Source of the DNA: Raskinella chloraquaticus (SeqCode)
GTDB lineage: Bacteria; Pseudomonadota; Alphaproteobacteria; Rhizobiales; UBA4765
Direction of reading: 5' to 3'
DNA: 34,040 nt
NCBI GenBank assembly: GCA_002365175.1
Contig: DEZK01000030.1
Span: 1-34,040 of the forward strand
A program made the translations under genes and the position numbers. The notes beneath the pieces are model-generated. The model worked only from the letters and a program-made list of their open reading frames with translations. It was not told the DNA's origin and searched no databases. Below, piece by piece: positions 8,474 through 16,614 of this stretch (its first letter is position 1; every line of letters begins with the position of its first letter).

Positions 8474-11122
8474 TCATGATGCGCCAAGCAGTGCCGCCAC
8501 CGCCTCGATGGCTGCCTCAGCCTGCGCCCCGTCCGGCCCTCCGGCCTGTGCCATGTCGCGCCGCCCGCCGCCGCCTTTGCCGCCCATGGCCTGCGCCGCC
8601 TGCTTGACCAGCTGCACGGCATCGAAACGGGCGGTCATATCCTGCGTGAGCGCCACAACCACGCTCCCCTTCCCGTCCTCGCCGACCGAGATCAACGCCA
8701 CCACGCCCGAGACGAGGCGCGCCTTTCCTTCATCCGCAAGGCTCTTCAGATCATTGGCCTTGATGCCGTCCACGCGGCGCGCCAGAAACCTGATGCCGGC
8801 AATCTCGCGCATATCCTGATCGCCGCCGGCGCTGCCACCGAGCGCAAGCTTGCGCCGCGCTTCGCCAAGCTCGCGCTCCAGGCTGCGCCGCTCATCCATG
8901 ATTTTCGCCAGCCGCTCCACCACGCCCGATGGTGTAACCTTCAGCAGCTCGGCTGCCTGCGCCACCATCTGCGCCTGCTCGTTGAAATGGCGCCGCGCCG
9001 CCTCCCCGCTCAGCGCCTCGATGCGCCGCACACCCGAGGACACCGCCTGCTCGCCGATGACCGCGATGACGCCGATATCGCCCGTGCGCTCGACATGCGT
9101 GCCGCCGCAAAGTTCAACCGACCATGCCTTACCCTGAACGTGCGGGCCCATCGACACCACCCGCACTTCCTCGCCGTACTTCTCGCCAAACAGCGCGCGC
9201 GCACCCGAGGCAATCGCCTCGTCAACCGCCATCAGACGCGTTGTCACCGGCGTGTTGGCAATCACCACCTCATTGGCAAGATCTTCGACCTTGCGCAGTT
9301 CGTCAGCGCTGATCGGCTGGTGCTGGCTGAAGTCAAAGCGCAGGCGATCAGGCGCTACCATCGAGCCCTTCTGCGCCACGTGATCGCCCAGCACCAGGCG
9401 CAGCGCCTCGTGAAGAAGATGGGTCGATGAATGATGGGCACGGATCGCCGCGCGGCGCGCGTGATCAACGTGCAGTTCGAGCGCCACCCCGACTGAAAGC
9501 GTCCCCGTATCGACACTCACGCGGTGAACGAAGAGATCGCCGAGAATTTTGCCCGTACCGCTGACGCGCGCCCTCACGCCAGCGCCCTGCAGCCGGCCCT
9601 CATCACCCAGTTGCCCGCCCGACTCGGCGTAAAACGGGGTCTGATTGAACAGCACCAATCCGCTCTCGCCGGCGTTGAGCGCGTGAACCTCCTTGCCGTC
9701 AACCACCAGCGCGCTCACCACGCCTTCCGCCGTTTCGGTATCATAACCCAGGAACTCGCTGGCGCCGACCCGCTCCCTCAGCTCGAACCACACCCGCTCC
9801 GTGGTTGCTTCCCCCGACCCCGCCCATGAGGCGCGCGCTTCCGCCTTCTGGCGCGCCATGGCGGTGGTGAAACCTGTCTGGTCAACCGTAATCGACCGGC
9901 TCTTCAGCGCGTCCTCGGTGAGATCGAGAGGGAAGCCAAAGGTGTCGTAAAGCTTGAAGGCGACATCGCCCGGCAGCGACTGACCGGCGGTGAGACCAGC
10001 GGTCGCCTCATCAAGGAGCACAAGGCCGCGCTTCAGCGTCTTGAGAAAGCGCGTCTCCTCAAGGCGCAGCGTTTCGGTGATGAGCGCGGACGCGCGCACG
10101 AGCTCCGGATAGGCAAGACCCATCTCCCGGATGAGCGCGGGCACGAGGCGCCACATCACCGGCTCGCTTGCACCCAGCAACTGGGCGTGGCGCATGGCAC
10201 GACGCATGATCCGGCGCAGGACATAGCCGCGCCCTTCATTGCCCGGCAGCACGCCATCGGCAACCAGAAAGGCCGAGCAGCGTAAATGATCGGCAATCAC
10301 GCGATGTGAGACACCGCGCTTGTCATCGGCGTCAACGCCCGTCACTTCAGCGACGGCGGCGATAAGCGCACGCATGAGATCGGTGTTGTAGATATCATGC
10401 ACGCCCTGGAGCACAGTTGCCATGCGCTCAAGCCCCATGCCGGTATCAATCGAGGGGCGCGGCAATGGCACGCGCTCGCCGCCCGGCAACTCCTCGAACT
10501 GCATGAAAACGAGGTTCCATATCTCCACAAACCGGTCGCCATCCGCTTCAGCCGAACCCGGCGGGCCCCCGGCGACCTTCGGCCCATGGTCGAAGAAAAT
10601 TTCCGAGCACGGGCCACACGGACCAACATCACCCATGCGCCAGAAATTATCATTGGTGGCGATACGGATGATACGGTCATCCCCCAGCCCGGCGATCCGG
10701 CGCCAGAAGCCCGCAGCCTCCTCGTCATCATGATAGACCGTCACATAGAGGCGCTCAGCCGCCAGCCCGAACTCGCGCGTGACCAGCCGCCACGCCATAT
10801 CGATGGCACGTTCCTTGAAATAATCGCCGAAGGAAAAATTACCCAGCATCTCGAAAAAAGTGAGATGGCGAGCCGTGTAGCCCACATTGTCGAGATCATT
10901 ATGCTTGCCGCCCGCCCGCACGCATTTTTGTGCCGTCGTCGCGCAGCGATAGGGCGCCACCTGCTGGCCGGTGAACAGATTCTTGAACTGAACCATGCCG
11001 GAATTGGCAAACATCAGCGTCGGATCGTTGCGCGGCACCAACGGGCTCGAGGCCACGATTTCATGGCCCTCACGCCGGAAGAAATCCAGAAATCCGCTAC
11101 GAATATCGTTAACGCCGCTCAT
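8474..11122 (-). CDS. alaS: Alanyl-tRNA synthetase
   Basis: AlaS charges tRNA-Ala with alanine in the cytoplasm and hydrolyses mischarged Ser/Gly. Its 882 residues match the usual full length. The class II catalytic core is at the N-terminus (FLDFFRREGHEIVASSPLVP, then NDPTLMFANSGMVQFKN and RHLTFFEMLGNFSFGDYFK). The editing domain shows the zinc ligands HHSSTHLLH and, later, ELCGGTHVERTGDIG. The C-terminal C-Ala region ends with a glycine-rich KGGGGRRDMAQAGG stretch. It lies downstream of recA in the same direction, across a 250-base interval with two hairpins. The recA-alaS order is common in Alphaproteobacteria. Confidence 0.97.
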   Translation of the reverse strand: MSGVNDIRSGFLDFFRREGHEIVASSPLVPRNDPTLMFANSGMVQFKNLFTGQQVAPYRCATTAQKCVRAGGKHNDLDNVGYTARHLTFFEMLGNFSFGDYFKERAIDMAWRLVTREFGLAAERLYVTVYHDDEEAAGFWRRIAGLGDDRIIRIATNDNFWRMGDVGPCGPCSEIFFDHGPKVAGGPPGSAEADGDRFVEIWNLVFMQFEELPGGERVPLPRPSIDTGMGLERMATVLQGVHDIYNTDLMRALIAAVAEVTGVDADDKRGVSHRVIADHLRCSAFLVADGVLPGNEGRGYVLRRIMRRAMRHAQLLGASEPVMWRLVPALIREMGLAYPELVRASALITETLRLEETRFLKTLKRGLVLLDEATAGLTAGQSLPGDVAFKLYDTFGFPLDLTEDALKSRSITVDQTGFTTAMARQKAEARASWAGSGEATTERVWFELRERVGASEFLGYDTETAEGVVSALVVDGKEVHALNAGESGLVLFNQTPFYAESGGQLGDEGRLQGAGVRARVSGTGKILGDLFVHRVSVDTGTLSVGVALELHVDHARRAAIRAHHSSTHLLHEALRLVLGDHVAQKGSMVAPDRLRFDFSQHQPISADELRKVEDLANEVVIANTPVTTRLMAVDEAIASGARALFGEKYGEEVRVVSMGPHVQGKAWSVELCGGTHVERTGDIGVIAVIGEQAVSSGVRRIEALSGEAARRHFNEQAQMVAQAAELLKVTPSGVVERLAKIMDERRSLERELGEARRKLALGGSAGGDQDMREIAGIRFLARRVDGIKANDLKSLADEGKARLVSGVVALISVGEDGKGSVVVALTQDMTARFDAVQLVKQAAQAMGGKGGGGRRDMAQAGGPDGAQAEAAIEAVAALLGAS

Positions 11123-11268
11123 GCTGTGTCAAACCCCAAAGCCACTCAGCCGTTTTAGGCATCGGCCTCAGGCTTTGTCCAGCAGTGCGAGTGCGCCATA
11201 GCCGACAATAACCGGCGTGAGGCGACAAATCGCCCGAGCCAAGATAGGGCGCGCGAAGCGGCAAACGA

Positions 11269-11295
11269 TGCGAGGCAACCAAGATCAGCCTCGCA
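11269..11295 (-). other. Perfect 8-bp hairpin in the recA-alaS interval
   Basis: TGCGAGGC (11269-11276) and GCCTCGCA (11288-11295) form a perfect 8-bp stem around an 11-base loop. It lies about 150 bases upstream of alaS and would be in the alaS leader RNA if that region is transcribed. There is no U-run, so it is not a standard terminator. Confidence 0.45.
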
Positions 11296-11325
11296 CCGCC
11301 GACACGCGCTATCCACAGATCACAT

Positions 11326-11347
11326 GTCCGGCAGGCTTCAGCCGGAC
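11326..11347 (-). terminator. Hairpin downstream of recA, weak terminator candidate
   Basis: GTCCGGC (11326-11332) and GCCGGAC (11341-11347) form a 7-bp G+C-rich stem with an 8-base loop, starting about 25 bases after the recA stop. It lacks a downstream U-tract on the recA strand, so termination would be partial or factor-dependent. Confidence 0.3.
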
Positions 11348-11372
11348 AATGCCGCCATTGCCCCAGCAGACG

Positions 11373-12455
<1,083 letters not shown>

Positions 12456-12562
12456 AGCGAATCCTCCTGCAATCTAGCTGTTAAAAACCATCTGCGACAC
12501 GTGTCCTCGTCAAACCTTGCCGTCACCTGCGACCGACTGCGGTCTGATCGCCTTCAAACGAC

Positions 12563-12590
12563 AATGTACACATTTTGTTCTAGTTCGCAA
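12563..12590 (-). promoter_or_regulatory. Candidate recA promoter
   Basis: On the minus strand, TTGCGA (12590-12585) and TACATT (12568-12563) are separated by 16 bases and point at recA. The -35 overlaps the LexA operator, as expected for an SOS-repressed promoter. It was found by eye. Confidence 0.5.
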
Positions 12591-12597
12591 TTTGTTC
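12583..12597 (-). promoter_or_regulatory. LexA/SOS operator of recA
   Basis: A perfect direct repeat GTTC (12583-12586), seven bases, GTTC (12594-12597) matches the alphaproteobacterial LexA consensus GTTC-N7-GTTC. Its position over the predicted recA -35 predicts repression by LexA and induction by DNA damage. The rest of the recA-SGNH interval, to 12727, has no gene. It turns markedly A+T-rich from about 12685. Confidence 0.85.
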
Positions 12598-12727
12598 TTT
12601 TTCGTTAATGCAGATTTTTGTCGAGCGACGTCCCGCTACTCCGGTTATGAGCGCGAACGGGCAGGACCACATGATGTGATCGACGAAAGATTGATACAAT
12701 TAAATTATTGATATCATATATTTTTCT

Positions 12728-13501
12728 TTATTTTGTACCGCGTCCGCCCCGCTCCAGGCTCGCGATCAACGCCTGCGCCACATGTTCGGCCATGCAACGA
12801 TATCCGGTATCGTTGAGATGCAAACCATCATCAGAAATCAGGATGTGCTTGCCCGATCGGGCGATAAACCGCATGGCGGCGTAGCGCCGCGAAATGGCAA
12901 CATGGCGGGCTGCCGTCACCCGCTCGAGCGCCCTGGCGATAGCCAGGAAATGGCTCTGGTCGGCTGCCTGGGGAGCATATTGCGCCCCGACAACGATAAC
13001 ATCAACCTGACGACGCCTGAGCCAGCCGATGGTTGAGCTGAGCGTGCGCTCAAATTGCGCGACCGAGACCCGCGACAGCGCGTCATTCGTGCCCACCTGC
13101 CAGACGACGACGTCAGGGTTTTCATGCCGGATTTCCTCCCGCAAACGCGCTGCCGTGCTTGTCGCCAGTTCACCCGACAGGCCGCGATTAATGATTGCAA
13201 CCTCAACCGGCTTGAGCTGTGCTGTGAGGATGGACTGCAATTGTGCGGGATAGGCATGCTCGGGCGACGAGGCGCCGACACCCGATGTCGATGACGAGCC
13301 AATAGCCAGAATCGTCACCTTTTCGCGCCGCTCGATACGCGCGCCAAGCGTCGGCAGGGGTGCTGCTGTCGCGATATCGCGCTGCGGAGCCACGCACGCA
13401 CGGCTCAAGGCCGGCAACTCGGCTCGTGCCGGGGCAAGGCCCGCCATCAGCATCGCCACGCCAGCAAGGATCATCCATGTCTTCACAGCAACGTCCCACA
13501 T
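12728..13501 (-). CDS. Exported SGNH/GDSL-type hydrolase
   Basis: The 257-residue protein begins with a Sec signal peptide (hydrophobic run after VAVKTWM, cleavage near APARA). The SGNH blocks are visible: block I as LAIGSSSTSGVGAS (nucleophile Ser, with GSS in place of GDS), block II NRGLSGE, block III VGTNDAL and block V DDGLHLND with the catalytic Asp and His. This family hydrolyses esters or thioesters, including acyl groups on lipids or polysaccharides; the substrate here cannot be told. The gene sits between recA and the iron genes, is divergent from the cupredoxin gene, and belongs to the block inserted between recA and cckA. Confidence 0.82.
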   Translation of the reverse strand: MWDVAVKTWMILAGVAMLMAGLAPARAELPALSRACVAPQRDIATAAPLPTLGARIERREKVTILAIGSSSTSGVGASSPEHAYPAQLQSILTAQLKPVEVAIINRGLSGELATSTAARLREEIRHENPDVVVWQVGTNDALSRVSVAQFERTLSSTIGWLRRRQVDVIVVGAQYAPQAADQSHFLAIARALERVTAARHVAISRRYAAMRFIARSGKHILISDDGLHLNDTGYRCMAEHVAQALIASLERGGRGTK

Positions 13502-13725
13502 CGTTCCATCAGCACCCTCGCGTGGAAGCGCGCGTTTCAGCCATCACGGGGCAGGCCGTCGGCGGCCATTCACGCCCGTTATCAAATAGCTGGCACCAAT
13601 ATGTCAGGCAAACACCAGGATAAAAATCCACTTTCTTTGTAATAAGTCTAAAAGATAGGCGTTGACCACCGCCTGCGTCTGGCGCGATGAAGGCTGCACG
13701 AACGCTGGTGTGCCAGCATCTGATA

Positions 13726-13744
13726 ATGGGGCCTTGAACCCCAT
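13726..13744 (+). other. Short hairpin just before the cupredoxin ribosome binding site
   Basis: ATGGGG (13726-13731) and CCCCAT (13739-13744) form a 6-bp stem with a 7-base loop, ending 5 bases before the GGAG ribosome binding site at 13750. It could affect translation initiation, but it may be chance. Confidence 0.3.
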
Positions 13745-13759
13745 CGATTGGAGAAACGA

Positions 13760-14134
13760 ATGACTCAATTTCGACGCGGTCTGCGCTCTGCCGGCTTGAT
13801 GACAACTTATTCAGCCGTTCTGGCGGTTTCTCTATTGGTCCTTTCGCTCGTCAGCCAGCCTGCCCTGGCGCAGGAGACAGTGGAGATTTCCATCTCGAAC
13901 CATCGCTTCCAGCCAGCGGAAGTCAAAGTCCCTGCCGGAAAGCCGCTGGTTTTGATCGTCAAGAACCTTGATGCGTCGGCCGAGGAATTCGAGAGCAAGG
14001 TTTTGAAGATCGAGAAAGTGATCGCGGGAAAGAGCGAAGCGCGTATCAATGTGCGACCGCTGACACCGGGCCGATACAAGTTCTACGGCGAGTTCCATGA
14101 GGCAACCGCTCAGGGCGTTCTGATCGTTGAATAG
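13760..14134 (+). CDS. Periplasmic cupredoxin-like protein, iron-uptake partner of FTR1
   Basis: The protein is 124 residues. The ATG at 13760 is chosen because GGAG lies seven bases upstream. A Sec signal peptide ends near PALAQ (residues 34-38). The mature domain reads VEISISNHRFQPAEVKVPAGKPLVLIVKNLD, then EEFES and PLTPGRYKFYGEFHEATAQGVLIVE, the Cupredoxin_1 pattern found beside FTR1 permeases (FtrB of Bordetella FtrABCD). It has no cysteine, so it is not a classical blue-copper site; its His and acidic residues are the likely metal ligands. FTR1 follows after 8 bases, so the two are almost certainly co-transcribed. The probable role is handling ferrous iron or its oxidation next to the permease. 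Confidence 0.8.
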   Translation: MTQFRRGLRSAGLMTTYSAVLAVSLLVLSLVSQPALAQETVEISISNHRFQPAEVKVPAGKPLVLIVKNLDASAEEFESKVLKIEKVIAGKSEARINVRPLTPGRYKFYGEFHEATAQGVLIVE

Positions 14135-14142
14135 GGTGTGAC

Positions 14143-14976
14143 ATGCTGTCTTCTGCCATCATCGTCTTTCGTGAAGTCATCGAGGCCGGGATTATCATTG
14201 GCATTGTGCTGGCGGTAACACGCGGCGTCCACTGGCGCGTGCCCATGGTTCTGGCGGGGTTGGCAATCGGCGTGGCCGGCAGTCTGGTTGTGGCGACGTT
14301 CGCCGGCGGCATTTCTGCAGCCCTCGCCGGCGCCGGCCAGGAAATTTTCAATTCACTTCTGCTGGGAACAGCCGTCTGCATGCTCATCTGGCATAATGTG
14401 TGGATGGCATCGCATGGCCGCGAACTGGCTTGCGAGATGCGCCAGCTTGGCAGCGAGGTCGTCACCGGCAAACGCTCCTTGTGGGCGCTGGCGATTGTCA
14501 TTGCCATTGCTGTCTTGCGTGAAGGCTCCGAGGTGGTGCTGTTCATGTACGGTATCGCCGTCTCTGAAACAGCATCAGCAGCCGAATTGCTGGCCGGTGG
14601 ATTGACTGGTTTTGCGCTTGGCGCCAGCCTCAGCGCCCTCACCTATTGGGGGCTGGTCACCATTCCCGCCCGCTATCTCTTTTCGGTCACCGGATGGTTG
14701 ATCACCTTTCTTGCAGCCGGCATGGCAGCTCAGGCGGTGACCTACCTGGCACAGGCGGGGATCGTGACAGCGCTCGGTGACATCGTGTGGGACACGTCAG
14801 CCATTCTGCCAGATTCCGTTCTTCTGGGACGCATCCTCCATGCACTCCTCGGCTATGTCGACCAGCCGACCGGTCTCCAGCTCGTCGCCTATCTCGGAAC
14901 GGTGGCAGTCATGGTGGGTCTGTCCCACCTCATCGCCCGGCCCCAGCAGCCAAAGCGCCTGGTCGCCGGTGCCTGA
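14143..14976 (+). CDS. FTR1-family iron permease
   Basis: This 277-residue polytopic inner-membrane protein has about seven hydrophobic segments. Both signature REXXE iron-ligand motifs are present: REVIE at residues 10-14 and REGSE at 126-130, each inside a membrane helix. This matches FtrC/EfeU-type permeases, which import iron coupled to its oxidation. It is the second gene of the cupredoxin-FTR1 pair. The FtrA (P19-like) and FtrD (ferredoxin-like) partners of the four-gene Bordetella system are not adjacent. After the stop the sequence becomes non-coding and holds the duplicated remnants described at 15178-15336. Confidence 0.9.
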   Translation: MLSSAIIVFREVIEAGIIIGIVLAVTRGVHWRVPMVLAGLAIGVAGSLVVATFAGGISAALAGAGQEIFNSLLLGTAVCMLIWHNVWMASHGRELACEMRQLGSEVVTGKRSLWALAIVIAIAVLREGSEVVLFMYGIAVSETASAAELLAGGLTGFALGASLSALTYWGLVTIPARYLFSVTGWLITFLAAGMAAQAVTYLAQAGIVTALGDIVWDTSAILPDSVLLGRILHALLGYVDQPTGLQLVAYLGTVAVMVGLSHLIARPQQPKRLVAGA

Positions 14977-15002
14977 ACACACCTGATCCAGTGAGCTGAC
15001 GT

Positions 15003-15090
15003 ATTTTGCGATGACGTGGAAGCCGTTTAATCGTCACAAAACATGCTAAATAACGAGTTGGAGCGCGGTTTTGATACCATCCAGATGCAA
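15003..15090. repeat. Possible degenerate Rhizobiales intergenic repeat
   Basis: The stretch with ACATGCTAAATAA, GAGTTGGAGCGCGGTTTTGAT and flanking bases resembles dispersed intergenic repeats I recall from Rhizobiales genomes. I see only one copy in the window, so this rests on memory of similar sequences and is weak. Confidence 0.25.
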
Positions 15091-15177
15091 CGTCCTGAGC
15101 CCGGCCTGAAATACCAATCAGAAGCGCCACAGCCTGTCGCTCCGGCTTTTTCAGCAGGTGAAGCTCACCTAATGAGC

Positions 15178-15260
15178 GCCTGCGCCAGGCCTTCAGTTCA
15201 AACGGCTGGGGCAGCAAGGTGACAGCGTCATCCTTGAATTCGCGCTCAAACGCGCCATCA
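15178..15260 (-). pseudogene. Diverged, frameshifted copy of the cckA 3' end
   Basis: This 83-base segment aligns with 19358-19441, the 3' end of cckA, in the same orientation, with about eight mismatches and one deleted base (about 89% identity by hand). It includes a 32-base exact run (15225-15256 against 19406-19437). On the minus strand it reads GAFEREFKDDAVTLLPQPFELKA, matching the last residues of the CckA receiver. A one-base deletion then shifts the frame to LAQALIR and a stop. There is no upstream receiver or kinase sequence. It abuts the recA-leader copy. The open frame running through it from 15304 to 14930 is not a real gene. Confidence 0.8.
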
Positions 15261-15264
15261 ATTG

Positions 15265-15336
15265 CGGGTGGCCGCGGGCTGAGCCTTCTCAAACAACAAT
15301 TCACATATTTTGTTCCAGCTCATCATGTGTTTTTTC
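15265..15336. repeat. Decayed copy of the recA leader and LexA operator
   Basis: This segment aligns with the recA upstream region 12530-12601 in direct orientation. From 15283 to 15335 against 12550-12600 I count about 40 of 51 bases identical with one 2-base gap, including the shared run ATTTTGTTC. The LexA operator is still recognisable but mutated: GCTC (15318-15321), seven bases, GTTT (15329-15332), where recA has GTTC-N7-GTTC. No recA coding sequence accompanies it. It starts where the cckA-end copy stops. Confidence 0.65.
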
Positions 15337-15444
15337 TGTCAGCACAACCGAAATGCCAGCGCTGCGCTTCTGAAATATCTAAAAAATACAAATCGCGTGC
15401 AAGACGATATGTATTTATGGCCGTTCTAAATAAAGATGTATTTA

Positions 15445-15459
15445 TCAGAACTATTCTAA
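15445..15459 (+). promoter_or_regulatory. Candidate Irr (iron control element) box upstream of fbpA
   Basis: TCAGAA-CTA-TTCTAA at 15445-15459 is one base from the palindromic ICE consensus TTAGAA-N3-TTCTAA described for the rhizobial heme-responsive regulator Irr. It lies about 100 bases before fbpA in an A+T-rich region (about 15360-15555) that contrasts with the surrounding G+C-rich DNA. A second TTCTAAA half-site is at 15424-15430. It would place iron import under iron/heme control. Confidence 0.5.
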
Positions 15460-15559
15460 ATTGAAGTCATATTGTTTGACATGAGATTAGAAATCAATTC
15501 ATAAGATAAGCATGACAGTACAGATGTATCATGAGCATTTTATATATAGGAGTTATGGA

Positions 15560-16573
15560 ATGCATAACCGCCGCCATTTTTTTGTTTCAATTGCCAGCGC
15601 CCTGGTTCTTTGTCAGATGCTGGCTGCGCCCGCCTCAGCACAACAAACAACCCTGGTGGTCTATAACGCCCAGCATCCCAGCCTCACGCAAGGATGGGTC
15701 GACGCGTTTACAAAAGAGACCGGGATCGCGGTGACGTTGCGCAATGGCAATGATACCCAGCTGGGTAACCAGATCGTCCAGGAAGGCGAACGCACGCCCG
15801 CCGACGTCTTTTTGACCGAGAACTCGCCGTCGATGGTGCTGGTTGATAATGCCGGCTTGCTGGCCCCGCTATCGCCCGAAACCCTGGCAGGCGTCGAGCC
15901 ACAATTCCGCCCTTCCCACGGGCGGTGGACCGGGGTTGCGGCACGGGCGACGATCTTTGTGTATGACAAGCGCAAGCTCACCCAGGATGCCTTGCCGAAA
16001 TCCCTGATGGATCTTGCAGGTGCGGGCTGGAAAGGCCGGTGGGCCGCCTCACCCTCAGGCGGAGATTTTCAGGCCATCGTTGGTGCCATGCTGGAGCTGA
16101 AGGGCGAGGACGCCACTTTGACCTGGCTGAAGGCCATGAAACAGAACGCCGTCATCTATCGCGGCAACAGCGTCGCCATGAAGGCGGTCAATGCCGGAGA
16201 AGCAGATGGCGCCATCATCTATCATTATTACTGGATCGGTGATCAGGCGAGGACGGGTGAGAACAGCGGCAATCTCGCTGTGCACTATTTCGGCAACCAG
16301 GATCCCGGCGCCTTCGTGTCAATTTCCACCGCCGGCGTGCTGAAGACAAGCAAGCAGCCAGCCGCAGCCCAGGCTCTGGTGAAGTGGATCGCCGGCCGAA
16401 AGGGTCAGGATTTTGTGCTTACCGGGAGCGCCTACGTCTATCCGGTGGGCGAAGGCATCACGGCAAACGAACGTTTGAAGCCGATGGTGGACCTGCAGGC
16501 GCCCAAGATAGATCCCGCCAAACTCGACAGCCGCAAGGTTTCGGAGTTGATGATAGCGGCGGGCTTGCTGTAA
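15560..16573 (+). CDS. fbpA: Periplasmic ferric-iron-binding protein of an ABC transporter
   Basis: The protein is 337 residues. The ATG at 15560 is chosen over upstream in-frame starts because AGGAG lies at 15548-15552 and it gives a clean signal peptide ending near APASAQ (residues 24-28). The mature protein is a bacterial transferrin-type binding protein: LVVYNAQHP start, ADVFLTENSPSMVLVDNAGLL hinge, and tandem tyrosines in YHYYW (about 221-225), which coordinate Fe3+ in FbpA/FutA proteins. It delivers ferric iron to the permease encoded 41 bases downstream. The upstream A+T-rich region holds the candidate Irr box. Confidence 0.9.
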   Translation: MHNRRHFFVSIASALVLCQMLAAPASAQQTTLVVYNAQHPSLTQGWVDAFTKETGIAVTLRNGNDTQLGNQIVQEGERTPADVFLTENSPSMVLVDNAGLLAPLSPETLAGVEPQFRPSHGRWTGVAARATIFVYDKRKLTQDALPKSLMDLAGAGWKGRWAASPSGGDFQAIVGAMLELKGEDATLTWLKAMKQNAVIYRGNSVAMKAVNAGEADGAIIYHYYWIGDQARTGENSGNLAVHYFGNQDPGAFVSISTAGVLKTSKQPAAAQALVKWIAGRKGQDFVLTGSAYVYPVGEGITANERLKPMVDLQAPKIDPAKLDSRKVSELMIAAGLL

Positions 16574-16614
16574 GCCAGATCAGCGTCCTGCGCTCGTCTG
16601 GCCGCACATAATCA

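Noticed and set aside
14930..15304. 124-codon minus-strand open frame downstream of FTR1
   Set aside because: It only passes through the cckA-end copy for about 23 residues and then out of frame into unrelated non-coding sequence and the antisense of FTR1. There is no ribosome binding site and no family features.
15360..15555. A+T-rich stretch before fbpA as a mobile-element end or replication origin
   Set aside because: No inverted terminal repeats, iterons or transposase/integrase genes are visible; it is better explained as a promoter region.
15512..15559. Upstream start for fbpA
   Set aside because: The longer form would put YHEHFIYRSYG before the signal peptide, while an AGGAG site sits correctly for the ATG at 15560.
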